DNA of 34,666 nucleotides from DTU036 sp964346475 (GCA_964346475.1 CAYFUM010000016.1:1-34666), one strand, 5' to 3'; positions 25,204 to 34,038 are shown, counted from the stretch's first letter. Notes: a model not told the origin generated them from the letters alone. Translations and numbers: made by a program.

Positions 25204-25233
25204 TTGATTTCAAGGCAGTCCATACTCTATAAT
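25204..25233 (+). promoter_or_regulatory. sigma-A-type promoter for the CBS-pcrA-ligA gene run
   Basis: TTGATT (25204-25209), an 18-base spacer and a perfect TATAAT (25228-25233). It stands about 40 bases before ATG 25272 and directly after purD, so the downstream genes are probably separate from purine control. Confidence 0.65.
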
Positions 25234-25271
25234 TAGTATGTTGCGTATTAAAAGAGTGTTAAGGAGTCTTA

Positions 25272-25676
25272 ATGAAAAACATAGCATTGTACTTAACTCC
25301 AAAGATAAATATAGTTTTTGAATATACCGATGCCAACATGCGTCAGCTTTTTGAAAAAATGGAACACCATGGCTATACTTCTATACCAATACTGGATGAG
25401 AAGGGACATTATGTTGGAACTATAACAGAGGGTGATATCCTAAGAAAAATCAGTAAGAAGAAAACCATATCCTTTAGAGACATGGAGAATATCCCTGTAA
25501 AGGATATAAAGAGGAGTAAGCTCTATTCACCTGTTTCAATTGATGCTGATTTTAGTGATCTCTTAGACGTCATAGCAAATCAGAACTTTGTTCCTGTAGT
25601 AGATGACCAGGGTGTCTTTATTGGTATAGTTACTAGGAGTGCTGTTCTCTCCAACCTATCTAGCCTTACAAAATAA
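25272..25676 (+). CDS. two-CBS-domain protein, possibly nucleotide-sensing
   Basis: The 134-residue cytosolic protein is made of two CBS motifs (about 8-62 and 75-134) and nothing else. The first contains HGYTSIPILDEKGHYVGTIT followed by EGDILRKI, and the second FVPVVDDQGVFIGIVTRS. Stand-alone CBS pairs of this size bind adenine nucleotides. In Bacillota, CbpB (YkuL) is a c-di-AMP-binding example, and the layout here is compatible with that, though I cannot show orthology. AAGGAG precedes ATG 25272. Only 27 bases separate it from the membrane sensor-like gene, so the two may act together. Confidence 0.8.
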   Translation: MKNIALYLTPKINIVFEYTDANMRQLFEKMEHHGYTSIPILDEKGHYVGTITEGDILRKISKKKTISFRDMENIPVKDIKRSKLYSPVSIDADFSDLLDVIANQNFVPVVDDQGVFIGIVTRSAVLSNLSSLTK

Positions 25677-25703
25677 AAATTTAACTTTACCTAAGGGGGC
25701 CGA

Positions 25704-27203
25704 ATGTTTAGTGGTGACCTATTAAAAAGGTACTTTAGATATTTTATCCTCATCGTCTCAATAATCATTGTGGTGATGGGGTTTTTGTGGTTGAATTTTC
25801 TTTATACTCGTCAGGAAAGAGCCCTGGAGGACCTGGCCTTGTCTGTTGCAGAGGACTTGGAGGAGCAGACCCAGCAGAGGGCCCACCAGCTCAGGCTAAG
25901 GGGAGAGTATATTAAGACTCTAGAGCTAGTTAGACTGGAGGAACTGGTGGAGAACTATGGCGCTCTACTTAAGGCTTCCCTCTATGATATTTACTATAGC
26001 TCAGCTAGTCCAGAAACCAGGCAGCAGGATGTCAGGAGGGTTTTAAGAAACCTTTCGGGAATAGAAGCCCTTGATATCTATGTGATTACCGAGGAGTTTA
26101 GTCTGGGTGAAGAGATTGACATTCCAGCTAGTTTGGAAAAGGGGCTCAACTATTTTGAGGATAGGCTTCTCTTTTTTGATGGCTCCTATAACCAGGACTT
26201 TCAGTTTATTGTTTCAATTGACCAAGAGGACTATATACCTGACAAGGTCCTGGAGAGTTTTGTTGAATTTTCTTCCTGGGACCAGTCAATATATCTTAAA
26301 GATAGGTCGGGGAGACTGCTTCTACCTCTGGAGGCTAACCATGCAGAGGAAGGTTTTTATAGTGAGGAGTTTAGCCAGGCCACTGGTTTTACCTATGGAT
26401 ACTTTATTTCCAGCTCTGCAATAGACAATGAGATTGCCAGTAGGAGACAACTCTTTAGAAGTTTTTTAGAAAGCCACATTATGGAAATTCTGGGTTTTTT
26501 ATTAATTTTCTATATTACTAGCTATATAATCTATAGGGTCCTAATTAAACAGGTTGAGGACTACTTTACATCAATTAATGAAGAAATTTTAGATGCCTTC
26601 AAAGAGGGCAGCACCCTAAGCCATAGTGGTAGGTTCCAGTATTTTGCCCTGGGTGACTCCTATGATCTTATTCTTAGAGAGAGCAAGTTAAAAAGTGAGG
26701 GATATGAGAAAAAAATAAAGGAGCTTTCAGACCTGCTTAAAAAAAGTAAGCTGGAAGAGCTGGTTATGAAAAGGAAGATAGACAGGCTTTCTCAATCTCC
26801 CTATACCAAGGAAATTCTTTATAATTACAGTTTAGAAAACTTTTCTCCCCTGGAGATAATCAGAGAAGTCCACAATAAAATAGATCCTGAGGCTCCCATA
26901 AATCTTGAAGGAAGCAGCGGAATAATTAATAGTGACATTACACTTTTTAGTGGTCTTGTTGAAGAGATTTTTAATTTATCTAGAGATCCCAAGAGAAGAT
27001 ATCTTATAAGAATCTACTGGGATGGTGGCCAGATGCTCATATATTTCACTGTTGAGGGCCCTAGTTTGATAGAGGATAAGAAAATGCAGGAACTCAAGGA
27101 TAGGGCCAAGCTCCTAGACGGAGTCTTCCTGCGCCACCAATCGGAGGCCAATACCCTACATCTGGTTCTTTCTTTAAATGATGTTAGAAACGAGGAAAAA
27201 TGA
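25704..27203 (+). CDS. two-TM protein resembling a degenerate sensor histidine kinase
   Basis: The 499-residue protein has a TM helix at about 12-33, an outside domain at about 34-258, a second TM at about 259-280 and a cytosolic coiled-coil stretch (about 325-365). The tail from 378 to 492 runs in the order expected for the kinase core (NFSPLEIIREV, INSDITLFSGLVEEIFN, then a beta-sheet segment and RAKLLDGV near 467-474). It has no HELRTPL-type H-box and no DxGxG or GxG ATP-binding boxes. This suggests a pseudokinase or a signalling protein that has lost phosphotransfer. No response regulator is adjacent. The start overlaps nothing; AGGGGG lies just upstream of ATG 25704. The end overlaps pcrA by four bases. 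The kinase resemblance is pattern-based and needs a profile search. Confidence 0.65.
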   Translation: MFSGDLLKRYFRYFILIVSIIIVVMGFLWLNFLYTRQERALEDLALSVAEDLEEQTQQRAHQLRLRGEYIKTLELVRLEELVENYGALLKASLYDIYYSSASPETRQQDVRRVLRNLSGIEALDIYVITEEFSLGEEIDIPASLEKGLNYFEDRLLFFDGSYNQDFQFIVSIDQEDYIPDKVLESFVEFSSWDQSIYLKDRSGRLLLPLEANHAEEGFYSEEFSQATGFTYGYFISSSAIDNEIASRRQLFRSFLESHIMEILGFLLIFYITSYIIYRVLIKQVEDYFTSINEEILDAFKEGSTLSHSGRFQYFALGDSYDLILRESKLKSEGYEKKIKELSDLLKKSKLEELVMKRKIDRLSQSPYTKEILYNYSLENFSPLEIIREVHNKIDPEAPINLEGSSGIINSDITLFSGLVEEIFNLSRDPKRRYLIRIYWDGGQMLIYFTVEGPSLIEDKKMQELKDRAKLLDGVFLRHQSEANTLHLVLSLNDVRNEEK

Positions 27204-29314
27204 TATTAGAAGGACTAAATCCCCAGCAAATAGAGGCAGTAGTAGAGGAAAAAGGACCGCTGCTGATAATGGCTGGTGCAGGATCAGGAAAAACCCGGAC
27301 CCTGACCACCAGAATTGCCCATCTTATAGACGGCGGCCTAGCTGCCTGGCAAATTTTAGCTATTACTTTTACCAATAAGGCCGCTAGAGAGATGAAGGAG
27401 AGGCTAGAAGAATTAATTGGAGAAGGGGCCCAGGACCTTTGGGTAGGGACCTTTCACGGTATAGCCCTTAGAATTCTCAGGAATTACTCAAACCTTCTTG
27501 GCTATGGGAGGGATTTTGTTATATACGACAGTTCCGACCAGAGAAGCCTTATAAACCAGTGTCTTAAAGAGCTGGATATGGACACCAAGGCCTATCCACC
27601 CAAAATGGTCCGAAGTCTCTTTAGTCAAGCCAAGTCAAAGATGCTTAGGCTCAGCGAGTATAGAGACTACCTGGATGATGATCTGTGGGAAGTTTTCTCC
27701 CTCTATGAGAAAAAACTCAAGGAATATGATGCCCTGGATTTTGATAACATTCTTTTTCGACTGGTAGAACTCTTCGAGGAAAATGAAGGTATAAGAAGTA
27801 AGTATGAGGAGCGTTTCCACGAGGTTCTTGTGGATGAGTATCAGGATACCAACAAAATTCAGTATCACTTGGTCCACCTTCTTACCAAGAGCAAGGAAAA
27901 CTTGGTTGTTGTTGGAGATATAGACCAGTCCATTTATGGCTGGCGGGGAGCAGATATTAGAAATATAGTGGAATTTAAGAAGGATTTTCCAAAAGCTAAG
28001 ATAATTACCTTAGAACAAAATTACAGGTCAACCAAGAGAATCCTAGCAGCAGCCAATGCTGTCATAGAGAATAATCCTTCTAGGCCAAAAAAGAACCTAT
28101 GGACTGATCTAGAAAAGGGAGATAGGATATTTTTATTCAATGCTAGGAGTGATCAGGAAGAGGCCGACTATGTCCTTGAATCCATAGAAAAGGATCTTAA
28201 AAATGGAATTCCTCCCAGGGAAATAGCCATCCTTTATAGGACCCATGCCCAGTCCAGGCTTTTTGAGGACAGGCTAAGAAGGGCTGACATCAAGTATCAA
28301 ATCTATGGTGGCCAGCAGTTCTTTGAGCGTATGGAAATAAAGGATGTTTTAGCCTATCTTAGGGTGGTGGTAAACCCTAGGGATGAAATATCCCTTATCA
28401 GAGCCATGGGTAGCCCAAAAAGGGGCTTGGGTGAGGGTATCATAGGGAAAATAAACAGCTATGCCCAGGAAAACAATCTTAGCTTTTACCAGGGAATTGA
28501 GAGGGGCTTGGAAGAGGAAGTATTTTCCAACAGGTTTTCTAGACCCCTTAAGGAGTTTCTTGCTATCTTTGAAAGTGCAAGGGAGAACCTAGAGGATAGT
28601 GACCCCTTTCTTTTGAGTCAGGTTGTCCTCGAGGAAGCGGGCTACCTGAGAATGCTCAGGGAGAGTAAACTAATAGAGGACAAGGCAAGGCTGGAAAACG
28701 TCGAGGAACTTCTAAGTGACATAGCCTCTTTCTATGAGAGAGGCCAGGGGGGCTTAGAAGACTATCTTTCAAACATTTCCCTTCTAACAGACATGGATGA
28801 AGAGGAGCCCGGGGACCCCATTATGCTGATGAGCCTTCACTCTGCCAAGGGATTGGAGTTTACCTCGGTATATTTAGTGGGGATGGACGAAGATCTTTTT
28901 CCCTCTTATTTGAGTAAAGAAAGTGAAGAGCAATTAGAAGAGGAAAGAAGGCTCTGCTATGTTGCCATAACTAGGGCTATGAAGAAGCTGGTACTTACCA
29001 GGGCTGATACCAGGTTTCGTTTTGGTGAGCCTCAGTGGATGAAGCCTTCTAGATTTATTGAGGAAATTCCCCAGGACTTAATTTATATTGAGGGGAAGAA
29101 GAGGGGGAGTGCCTTTCAGAGGACCATACCCTTTGGAAGCGAGAAAGTTTCTTCCACTGGTAGCTTTAAGGCGGGAGACAGGGTGGTTCATAAGGTCTTT
29201 GGACGGGGTACTGTGGTAGGACTACAAGAAGCCAGTAAGAAAATCCAAGTAGCCTTTGAAAAGGTAGGATTTAAGGAGCTCCACCTGGACTATGCCCCCC
29301 TGAGGAAAGAATGA
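27200..29314 (+). CDS. pcrA: ATP-dependent DNA helicase PcrA (UvrD family)
   Basis: The 704-residue SF1A helicase unwinds DNA in repair and clears protein roadblocks. Motifs in order: LNPQQIEAV (Q-motif), AGAGSGKT with K31, VDEYQDTN, GDIDQSIYGWRGA, QNYRSTKRIL, LHSAKGLEFTSV and YVAITRAMKKL. The C-terminus has the Tudor-like segment DRVVHKVFGRGTVVG that contacts RNA polymerase in Bacillota PcrA. Start ATG 27200 overlaps the previous stop (ATGA), with GAGG close upstream. It overlaps ligA by four bases, a pcrA-ligA order that is common in this phylum. Confidence 0.95.
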   Translation: MILEGLNPQQIEAVVEEKGPLLIMAGAGSGKTRTLTTRIAHLIDGGLAAWQILAITFTNKAAREMKERLEELIGEGAQDLWVGTFHGIALRILRNYSNLLGYGRDFVIYDSSDQRSLINQCLKELDMDTKAYPPKMVRSLFSQAKSKMLRLSEYRDYLDDDLWEVFSLYEKKLKEYDALDFDNILFRLVELFEENEGIRSKYEERFHEVLVDEYQDTNKIQYHLVHLLTKSKENLVVVGDIDQSIYGWRGADIRNIVEFKKDFPKAKIITLEQNYRSTKRILAAANAVIENNPSRPKKNLWTDLEKGDRIFLFNARSDQEEADYVLESIEKDLKNGIPPREIAILYRTHAQSRLFEDRLRRADIKYQIYGGQQFFERMEIKDVLAYLRVVVNPRDEISLIRAMGSPKRGLGEGIIGKINSYAQENNLSFYQGIERGLEEEVFSNRFSRPLKEFLAIFESARENLEDSDPFLLSQVVLEEAGYLRMLRESKLIEDKARLENVEELLSDIASFYERGQGGLEDYLSNISLLTDMDEEEPGDPIMLMSLHSAKGLEFTSVYLVGMDEDLFPSYLSKESEEQLEEERRLCYVAITRAMKKLVLTRADTRFRFGEPQWMKPSRFIEEIPQDLIYIEGKKRGSAFQRTIPFGSEKVSSTGSFKAGDRVVHKVFGRGTVVGLQEASKKIQVAFEKVGFKELHLDYAPLRKE

Positions 29315-31281
29315 TGGATAGGAAAAAATATTTAGAGTTAGTTAAAGAGTTAAAAAGACATAGCCATCTTTACTACGTCTTAGATAGTCCAGAAATCAGT
29401 GATTATGACTATGACATGCTTTACAAGAAAGTTGAGGCCATAGAAAATAAAAATCCCGACTGGCTGGACCCTAATAGCCCAACCCAAAGGGTGGGTGGTG
29501 AGGTCCTGGCGGGTTTTGTTAAGGTTCCCCACCCCAGACAGCTGGGAAGCCTGGATAACTCCTTTAGTCCCCAGGATCTTCTTAACTTTGATAGGAGGGT
29601 CAAGGCTCAGGGGGAGTCTAGCTATGTACTGGAAGAAAAGGTAGATGGCCTTAGCGTTGTCCTCCACTATAGGAGGGGGATATTTTCTCTAGGTGCCACC
29701 AGGGGGGATGGTCTAGTGGGAGAGGATGTTACAAAAAACCTCAGGACCATAAGAGCTATTCCCCTGGAGCTAAATTCAGCTCAGGATATTATAGTTAGGG
29801 GAGAGGTCTACCTTCCTAAAAAACAGTTTGAAAGAATAAACCTTGAGCAAGAGGAGGCTGGCCTCGCCCCCTTTGCAAATCCTAGAAATGCAGCAGCTGG
29901 CAGTCTTAGACAGCTTGATACCGGACTTATGGCTAGAAGAGGACTTTCTATACTGGTTTTTGATCTAATAGAAGGCCCCAGTTTTAAAAGCCATGAGGAT
30001 AAGTTGAATTTTCTTAGACAAGAAGGTTTCAAGGTTGTTCCAGCCAAGGTTTTTGAGGAAATAGAGGAGATAATAGACCATATACCTGAAATAGAGGCGG
30101 TCCGGGCTAGTAGGGACTATGAGATTGATGGCCTGGTAATAAAGGTCAACGATGAGAAATTACAAGAGAAATTAGGCGAAACCAGCAAAGCTCCAAGGTG
30201 GGCAATTGCTTATAAATTTGCTCCTGAAAGGTCCAGCACTGAGCTTTTAGATATCCAGTGGAGTGTAGGTAGAACCGGTGTTGTAACACCCACTGCAATC
30301 CTTGAACCAGTCAGGCTCGCTGGTAGCCAGGTTCAAAGGGCCAGCCTACATAATCCTGACTATATCAAGGAGAAGGGAATTAGATTGGGGGATAGGGTCT
30401 TTGTTGAAAAGGCTGGAGAAATCATACCCCAGGTAATTGGGGTTGATAGTAGTAGTCCCAGGGGGAAAGGGGAAGTTGTAATCCCCAGGACCTGCCCCTC
30501 CTGTCAGAGTGAGCTGGTACATTTGGAGGGGGAGGTGGCCCTGCGCTGCATCAATGCCGCCTGTCCTGCTAAGTTACACAGACTCCTTGAGCACTTCGTG
30601 TCCAGGGATGCGATGGCTATATCAGGTCTTGGCTCTAGGATTCTACTCACCTTAATGGAAGAGGGTTTTATAAGTAGTCCTGAGGATTTGTATGGTCTTA
30701 AGAATAAAAGGGATGTCCTTGTTAAACTGGCGGGCTTTGGAGAGAAATCCATAGATGGGATTCTTGGAGAAATAGAGCTCAGTAAAAAGAAGCCTCTGGA
30801 CCGGCTTATCTTCGCTCTGGGAATTGAGCATATAGGCAGGGTAGCAGCGTCAAATCTTGCCCAGGTCTATAGTAGTTTATCTGAGTTAAGAAGAGCCAAG
30901 GTTGAGGATTTAATGGAAATTCCTGATATTGGGCCGAAGATGGCCCAGTCCTTATTTGAGTTTTTTGATAACAAGGAAAACCACCACTACCTGGACCACT
31001 TAGAAAGTCTAGGGCTAGGCCAGGCTCTTGAGAAAAATGAAGGTGATGAGCGCTTTCAGGGTCTAAGCTTTGTTGTAACAGGGAGCTTTTCCCTTGGTAG
31101 AAGGGATATTGAGGGGGCTTTAAAAAAGGCTGGTGCCAAGGTTACCTCCTCGGTTTCAAAAAACACGGACTATCTTGTCCTGGGTGATAAACCTGGAAGC
31201 AAGTATGACAGGGCCAGGGAAATTGGGACTGAAATAATTAGCTTAGATGAGCTCGCTTCCATGGGCCTTAAGTTAGATTAG
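29311..31281 (+). CDS. ligA: NAD-dependent DNA ligase LigA
   Basis: The 656-residue enzyme seals nicks in replication and repair. The N-terminal Ia region contains the NMN contacts around YYVLDSPEISDYDYD. The adenylation motif is EEKVDGLS with K110. The OB fold follows, then a four-Cys zinc site (CPSC...CINAAC), helix-hairpin-helix repeats (about 430-570) and a C-terminal BRCT domain from about 580 (GLSFVVTGSFSLGRRDIE). The start is ATG 29311, overlapping pcrA; ATG 29314 one codon later is equally possible. Confidence 0.95.
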   Translation: MMDRKKYLELVKELKRHSHLYYVLDSPEISDYDYDMLYKKVEAIENKNPDWLDPNSPTQRVGGEVLAGFVKVPHPRQLGSLDNSFSPQDLLNFDRRVKAQGESSYVLEEKVDGLSVVLHYRRGIFSLGATRGDGLVGEDVTKNLRTIRAIPLELNSAQDIIVRGEVYLPKKQFERINLEQEEAGLAPFANPRNAAAGSLRQLDTGLMARRGLSILVFDLIEGPSFKSHEDKLNFLRQEGFKVVPAKVFEEIEEIIDHIPEIEAVRASRDYEIDGLVIKVNDEKLQEKLGETSKAPRWAIAYKFAPERSSTELLDIQWSVGRTGVVTPTAILEPVRLAGSQVQRASLHNPDYIKEKGIRLGDRVFVEKAGEIIPQVIGVDSSSPRGKGEVVIPRTCPSCQSELVHLEGEVALRCINAACPAKLHRLLEHFVSRDAMAISGLGSRILLTLMEEGFISSPEDLYGLKNKRDVLVKLAGFGEKSIDGILGEIELSKKKPLDRLIFALGIEHIGRVAASNLAQVYSSLSELRRAKVEDLMEIPDIGPKMAQSLFEFFDNKENHHYLDHLESLGLGQALEKNEGDERFQGLSFVVTGSFSLGRRDIEGALKKAGAKVTSSVSKNTDYLVLGDKPGSKYDRAREIGTEIISLDELASMGLKLD

Positions 31282-31289
31282 AGGATGTT

Positions 31290-32261
31290 ATGTATTTAGG
31301 AAAACTTACTACAGAGGATTTGAATAGACTTGTGCTTTCTAAAATTAAAAACCATAGATCCACAACTAAGGTGGGTCCTGGAGTAGGCCTTGATGTTGCC
31401 TATTTGGACTTTGATGGCCAGCTTATGGCCGTGGCTAGCGATCCCATAACAGGAGCCGGTAAAAACCTAGGCTCACTGGCCATGCTGATCGCCTGTAATG
31501 ACATATCTGCTGGTGGGGGAGACCCCCTGGCAGTCATGCTGACCATGTTACTGCCAGCCCATATAAAGGAAGAAGAAATTGCGGAGATTATGGAGGATGC
31601 CCAGGCTATGGCAACGAAACTTGATGTGGACATCCTGGGTGGCCACACAGAGATTACAACAGCAGTAACTAGGACTGTTCTTTCTATAACTGCCATAGGG
31701 AGGGTTGAGAGAGCTCTGAAGGGCATCCAAGCTGGGGATAGTATAGTTATGACTAAATCCCTAGGTCTTGAGGGTGCATCTATTATCGTGGCTGAAAAGG
31801 ACGAAATCAAAGCCCATCTTAGCCAGGAAGAAATAGAGGATGCCAGGAAGATGGGAGAGCTGCTTTCGATAGCCAAAGAGGCTAGGGTTGGTAGAAAGCA
31901 CAATGTAAATTTCATGCATGATATCACAGAAGGAGGGCTGATAGGCGCTCTAAGTGAGATGTGCTTTGGGGATAGCTGGGGATTTATAGTAGAAGAGAAT
32001 AAGGTGAATATTCACGAGGTTACCAAAAAGGTAGCAGATTTTTATAAGTTAGATCCCTACCAGCTTATTAGTTCAGGCTCCCTGCTCTTAACTCTACCTG
32101 AAGAGGGGGTAGAAGACCTGATTAAGGATCTGGCTAAAGAGGGTATAGAGGCAGCCCATATCGGTAGGTTTACCCAGGATGGAAAAAAGATACTTAGAAG
32201 CGACACTGATAAAGAGGTGGATCCCCAGGCTGGGGATGAACTCTACAGGGTAATGGGGTAG
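31290..32261 (+). CDS. orphan HypE/AIR-synthase-like protein of unknown function
   Basis: The 323-residue protein belongs to the PurM/HypE/SelD/ThiL ATP-binding fold. It has an N-terminal half with SDPITGAGKNLG, NDISAGGGDPLAV and DILGGHTEIT, and a C-terminal half opening FMHDITEGGLIGALSEM. It lacks the C-terminal PRIC-type Cys that HypE uses to carry cyanide, the N-terminal Cys/Sec loop of SelD, and any hydrogenase maturation genes nearby. It also differs from the true PurM at 20950. It is therefore probably a kinase-like or synthetase-like member with an unassigned small substrate. It starts eight bases after ligA with a weak GAGG site and stops two bases before rph. Confidence 0.8.
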   Translation: MYLGKLTTEDLNRLVLSKIKNHRSTTKVGPGVGLDVAYLDFDGQLMAVASDPITGAGKNLGSLAMLIACNDISAGGGDPLAVMLTMLLPAHIKEEEIAEIMEDAQAMATKLDVDILGGHTEITTAVTRTVLSITAIGRVERALKGIQAGDSIVMTKSLGLEGASIIVAEKDEIKAHLSQEEIEDARKMGELLSIAKEARVGRKHNVNFMHDITEGGLIGALSEMCFGDSWGFIVEENKVNIHEVTKKVADFYKLDPYQLISSGSLLLTLPEEGVEDLIKDLAKEGIEAAHIGRFTQDGKKILRSDTDKEVDPQAGDELYRVMG

Positions 32262-32263
32262 TT

Positions 32264-32974
32264 ATGAGAGAAATAGACTTTATATGTGGCTTTACAGCCC
32301 ATGCCCAGGGCAGTGTGCTGGCCTGTTTTGGAGGCACCAAGGTGCTATGTACAGTTTTTGCTGAGGAGGGGGTCCCAAACTTCCGCCCCGAGGATGAGGG
32401 CTGGCTCACCGCTGAATATTCCATGCTGCCAGGTTCTACCTTTACTAGGAAAAAAAGAAGGACTATTTCCGGTGAATTGGATGGAAGGACCGTTGAAATT
32501 CAAAGGCTTATAGGCAGGAGCCTGCGCTCTGCAATTGATTTTTCTGAGCTGGGACCCATGACCCTTTATGTGGATTGCGATGTCCTCCAGGCTGATGGAG
32601 GTACTAGAACTGCGGCTATTTCAGGGGCCTATCTGGCCCTGAGGTTGGCCGTGGACGATCTTATGGCTAAGGGCTATTTAAGAAGTAATCCTTTAATTAG
32701 AAAGCTGGCAGCTGTGAGTGTAGGAATTGTAGATGGCCAAACCCTGCTGGACCTTAGCTTTCAACAGGATAGTAGAGCTCAGGTTGATCTTAATGTTATC
32801 ATGGATGATAGTGGCGAATACATTGAGATCCAGGGTACCGGGGAGAGGGCCAGTTATTCTAAGAAGGAGCTAGATGAGATGCTCAGCCTTGCAAGCCAAG
32901 GAGTTGAAGAAATTATTAGAAAGCAGGATGAGGCCTATGAAAAGTATAGTAGTAGCCAGCCACAACCCTGGTAA
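32264..32974 (+). CDS. rph: RNase PH, with short N-terminus
   Basis: The 236-residue phosphorolytic 3'-5' exoribonuclease trims tRNA 3' ends. Family motifs are clear: HAQGSVLACFGGTKVLCT, WLTAEYSMLPGST, GRTVEIQRLIGRSLR and DCDVLQADGGTRTAAI. The protein begins at MREIDF, which corresponds to the LRPI segment of normal RNase PH. The first ten or so residues, including the usual RxDGR motif, are missing. The frame upstream is closed by a TGA at 32237-32239 and has no such motif, so this is not a start-choice error. ATG 32264 lies two bases after the preceding stop without a strong ribosome site. The last 38 bases overlap the next gene. Confidence 0.9.
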   Translation: MREIDFICGFTAHAQGSVLACFGGTKVLCTVFAEEGVPNFRPEDEGWLTAEYSMLPGSTFTRKKRRTISGELDGRTVEIQRLIGRSLRSAIDFSELGPMTLYVDCDVLQADGGTRTAAISGAYLALRLAVDDLMAKGYLRSNPLIRKLAAVSVGIVDGQTLLDLSFQQDSRAQVDLNVIMDDSGEYIEIQGTGERASYSKKELDEMLSLASQGVEEIIRKQDEAYEKYSSSQPQPW

Positions 32975-33533
32975 GATTGAGGAGATCAGGTATATCCTAA
33001 GAAATTGGGATGTGAAGCTCCTGGGGCTTGATGAGCTTGGTTTTCATGATGAAATAATAGAGGATGGTAGGAGCTTTAGAGAGAATGCCCTCATCAAGGC
33101 CAGGGAAATAAGTAAAATTACAGACCTTCCTGTCCTAAGTGATGATTCAGGTATTCTGGTCGAAGCTCTGGGAGCTGGCCCAGGCATCCATACTGCCAGG
33201 TACGGTGGTGATATATCCTTTGCTGAAAAAAGAAAAATGATGCTAGAGGAACTAGAAGGTGTCGATAATAGAAAGGCTTTTTTTGCCTGTGAAATAGCCT
33301 TCATCCATGAAAAAAGGGAGTTTACCCAGCTGGGCCTGTGCTTTGGCGAAATTGCCAGGGAGGAAAGGGGAGATTTTGGTTTTGGCTTTGATGCAATTTT
33401 CTATTATCCTGACCTTGACAGGACCTTTGGGGAACTGAGAATGGAAGAGAAACACAATCTTTCCCATAGGTGGGATGCACTAAGGCGTTTGGAGGAAAAA
33501 CTTAAAGATGAGGGTATTAGTTATATCCGATAG
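32937..33533 (+). CDS. rdgB: RdgB/HAM1-type XTP/dITP pyrophosphatase
   Basis: The 198-residue enzyme removes non-canonical purine triphosphates (XTP, ITP, dITP). Motifs: ASHNPGKIEEI at the N-terminus, the metal and base segment LSDDSGILVEALGAGPGIHTARYGG, GFGFDAIFYYP and EEKHNLSHRWDAL. I chose ATG 32937 because it places SHNPGK at the normal distance from the start and has AGGATGAGG upstream. ATG 32928 is in frame. It begins inside rph, a frequent pairing in Bacillota (in some members the two are fused), and its end overlaps the phosphoesterase gene by 26 bases. Confidence 0.93.
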   Translation: MKSIVVASHNPGKIEEIRYILRNWDVKLLGLDELGFHDEIIEDGRSFRENALIKAREISKITDLPVLSDDSGILVEALGAGPGIHTARYGGDISFAEKRKMMLEELEGVDNRKAFFACEIAFIHEKREFTQLGLCFGEIAREERGDFGFGFDAIFYYPDLDRTFGELRMEEKHNLSHRWDALRRLEEKLKDEGISYIR

Positions 33534-33954
33534 CCATGGCGACAAAAATACAGTAAAGATGATTTGTGATAGGGAGCAGGCAGATCTAGTACTCCATCTA
33601 GGTGACTATGGCCGGGACCTGGAGGGAGGCCTTGCTGTGAGAGGGAACTGCGATGGGTTTTCCAGCCTTCCTTTTAGTAGAAAGCTAAGACTAGGTGAGC
33701 TTGATGTCCTGATGACCCATGGCCATAGGCAGGGGGTTAAGGATGGCCTTAACAGGCTTTTTTATCTTGCCAAGGAGGAGGGCTTTGACCTGGTCCTTTT
33801 TGGTCATACCCATAGGGCCTTGAAGAAGGAAATCCAGGGCATTTACTTTATAAACCCAGGTAGTATCTCCCATCCCCACTATGGTGATAGGGCCAGCTAT
33901 CTTGTTTTGGAAATAGAGGGAGATAGCCTAAAAAGTCAGTTCAAATACCTATAA
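33508..33954 (+). CDS. YfcE/MJ0936-type metallophosphoesterase
   Basis: The 148-residue calcineurin-like phosphodiesterase shows all metal-binding blocks in order: SDSHGD (about 7-12), LGDYGRD, RGNCD, MTHGH and FGHTH, then NPGS. Members of this group act on phosphodiesters in vitro, with uncertain natural substrates. It starts at ATG 33508 within rdgB, with GGAGG about a dozen bases upstream. It ends this gene run; no terminator hairpin is evident before the tRNA promoter at 33995. Confidence 0.9.
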   Translation: MRVLVISDSHGDKNTVKMICDREQADLVLHLGDYGRDLEGGLAVRGNCDGFSSLPFSRKLRLGELDVLMTHGHRQGVKDGLNRLFYLAKEEGFDLVLFGHTHRALKKEIQGIYFINPGSISHPHYGDRASYLVLEIEGDSLKSQFKYL

Positions 33955-33994
33955 ATTAAACACGAAAATGTAATACTATTATTAGCTCTTAGGC

Positions 33995-34023
33995 TTGACT
34001 TTATAAGCTGATATCTGTAATAT
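33995..34023 (+). promoter_or_regulatory. promoter of the tRNA-Pro-His-Arg cluster
   Basis: TTGACT (33995-34000), exactly 17 bases, then TAATAT (34018-34023), 16 bases before the first tRNA. This is a strong sigma-A match for a stable-RNA promoter. Confidence 0.8.
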
Positions 34024-34038
34024 TAAGGATGCTGTTAT

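Noticed and set aside
25202..25215. Terminator after purD
   Set aside because: The CCTTG/CAAGG hairpin has only five base pairs and no T-tract, and its bases form part of the next gene's -35.
31400..31927. 175-codon minus-strand frame
   Set aside because: It lies wholly within the HypE-like gene, whose frame shows clear family motifs. The reverse frame is Ser/Ala/Ile-rich as expected of a shadow.
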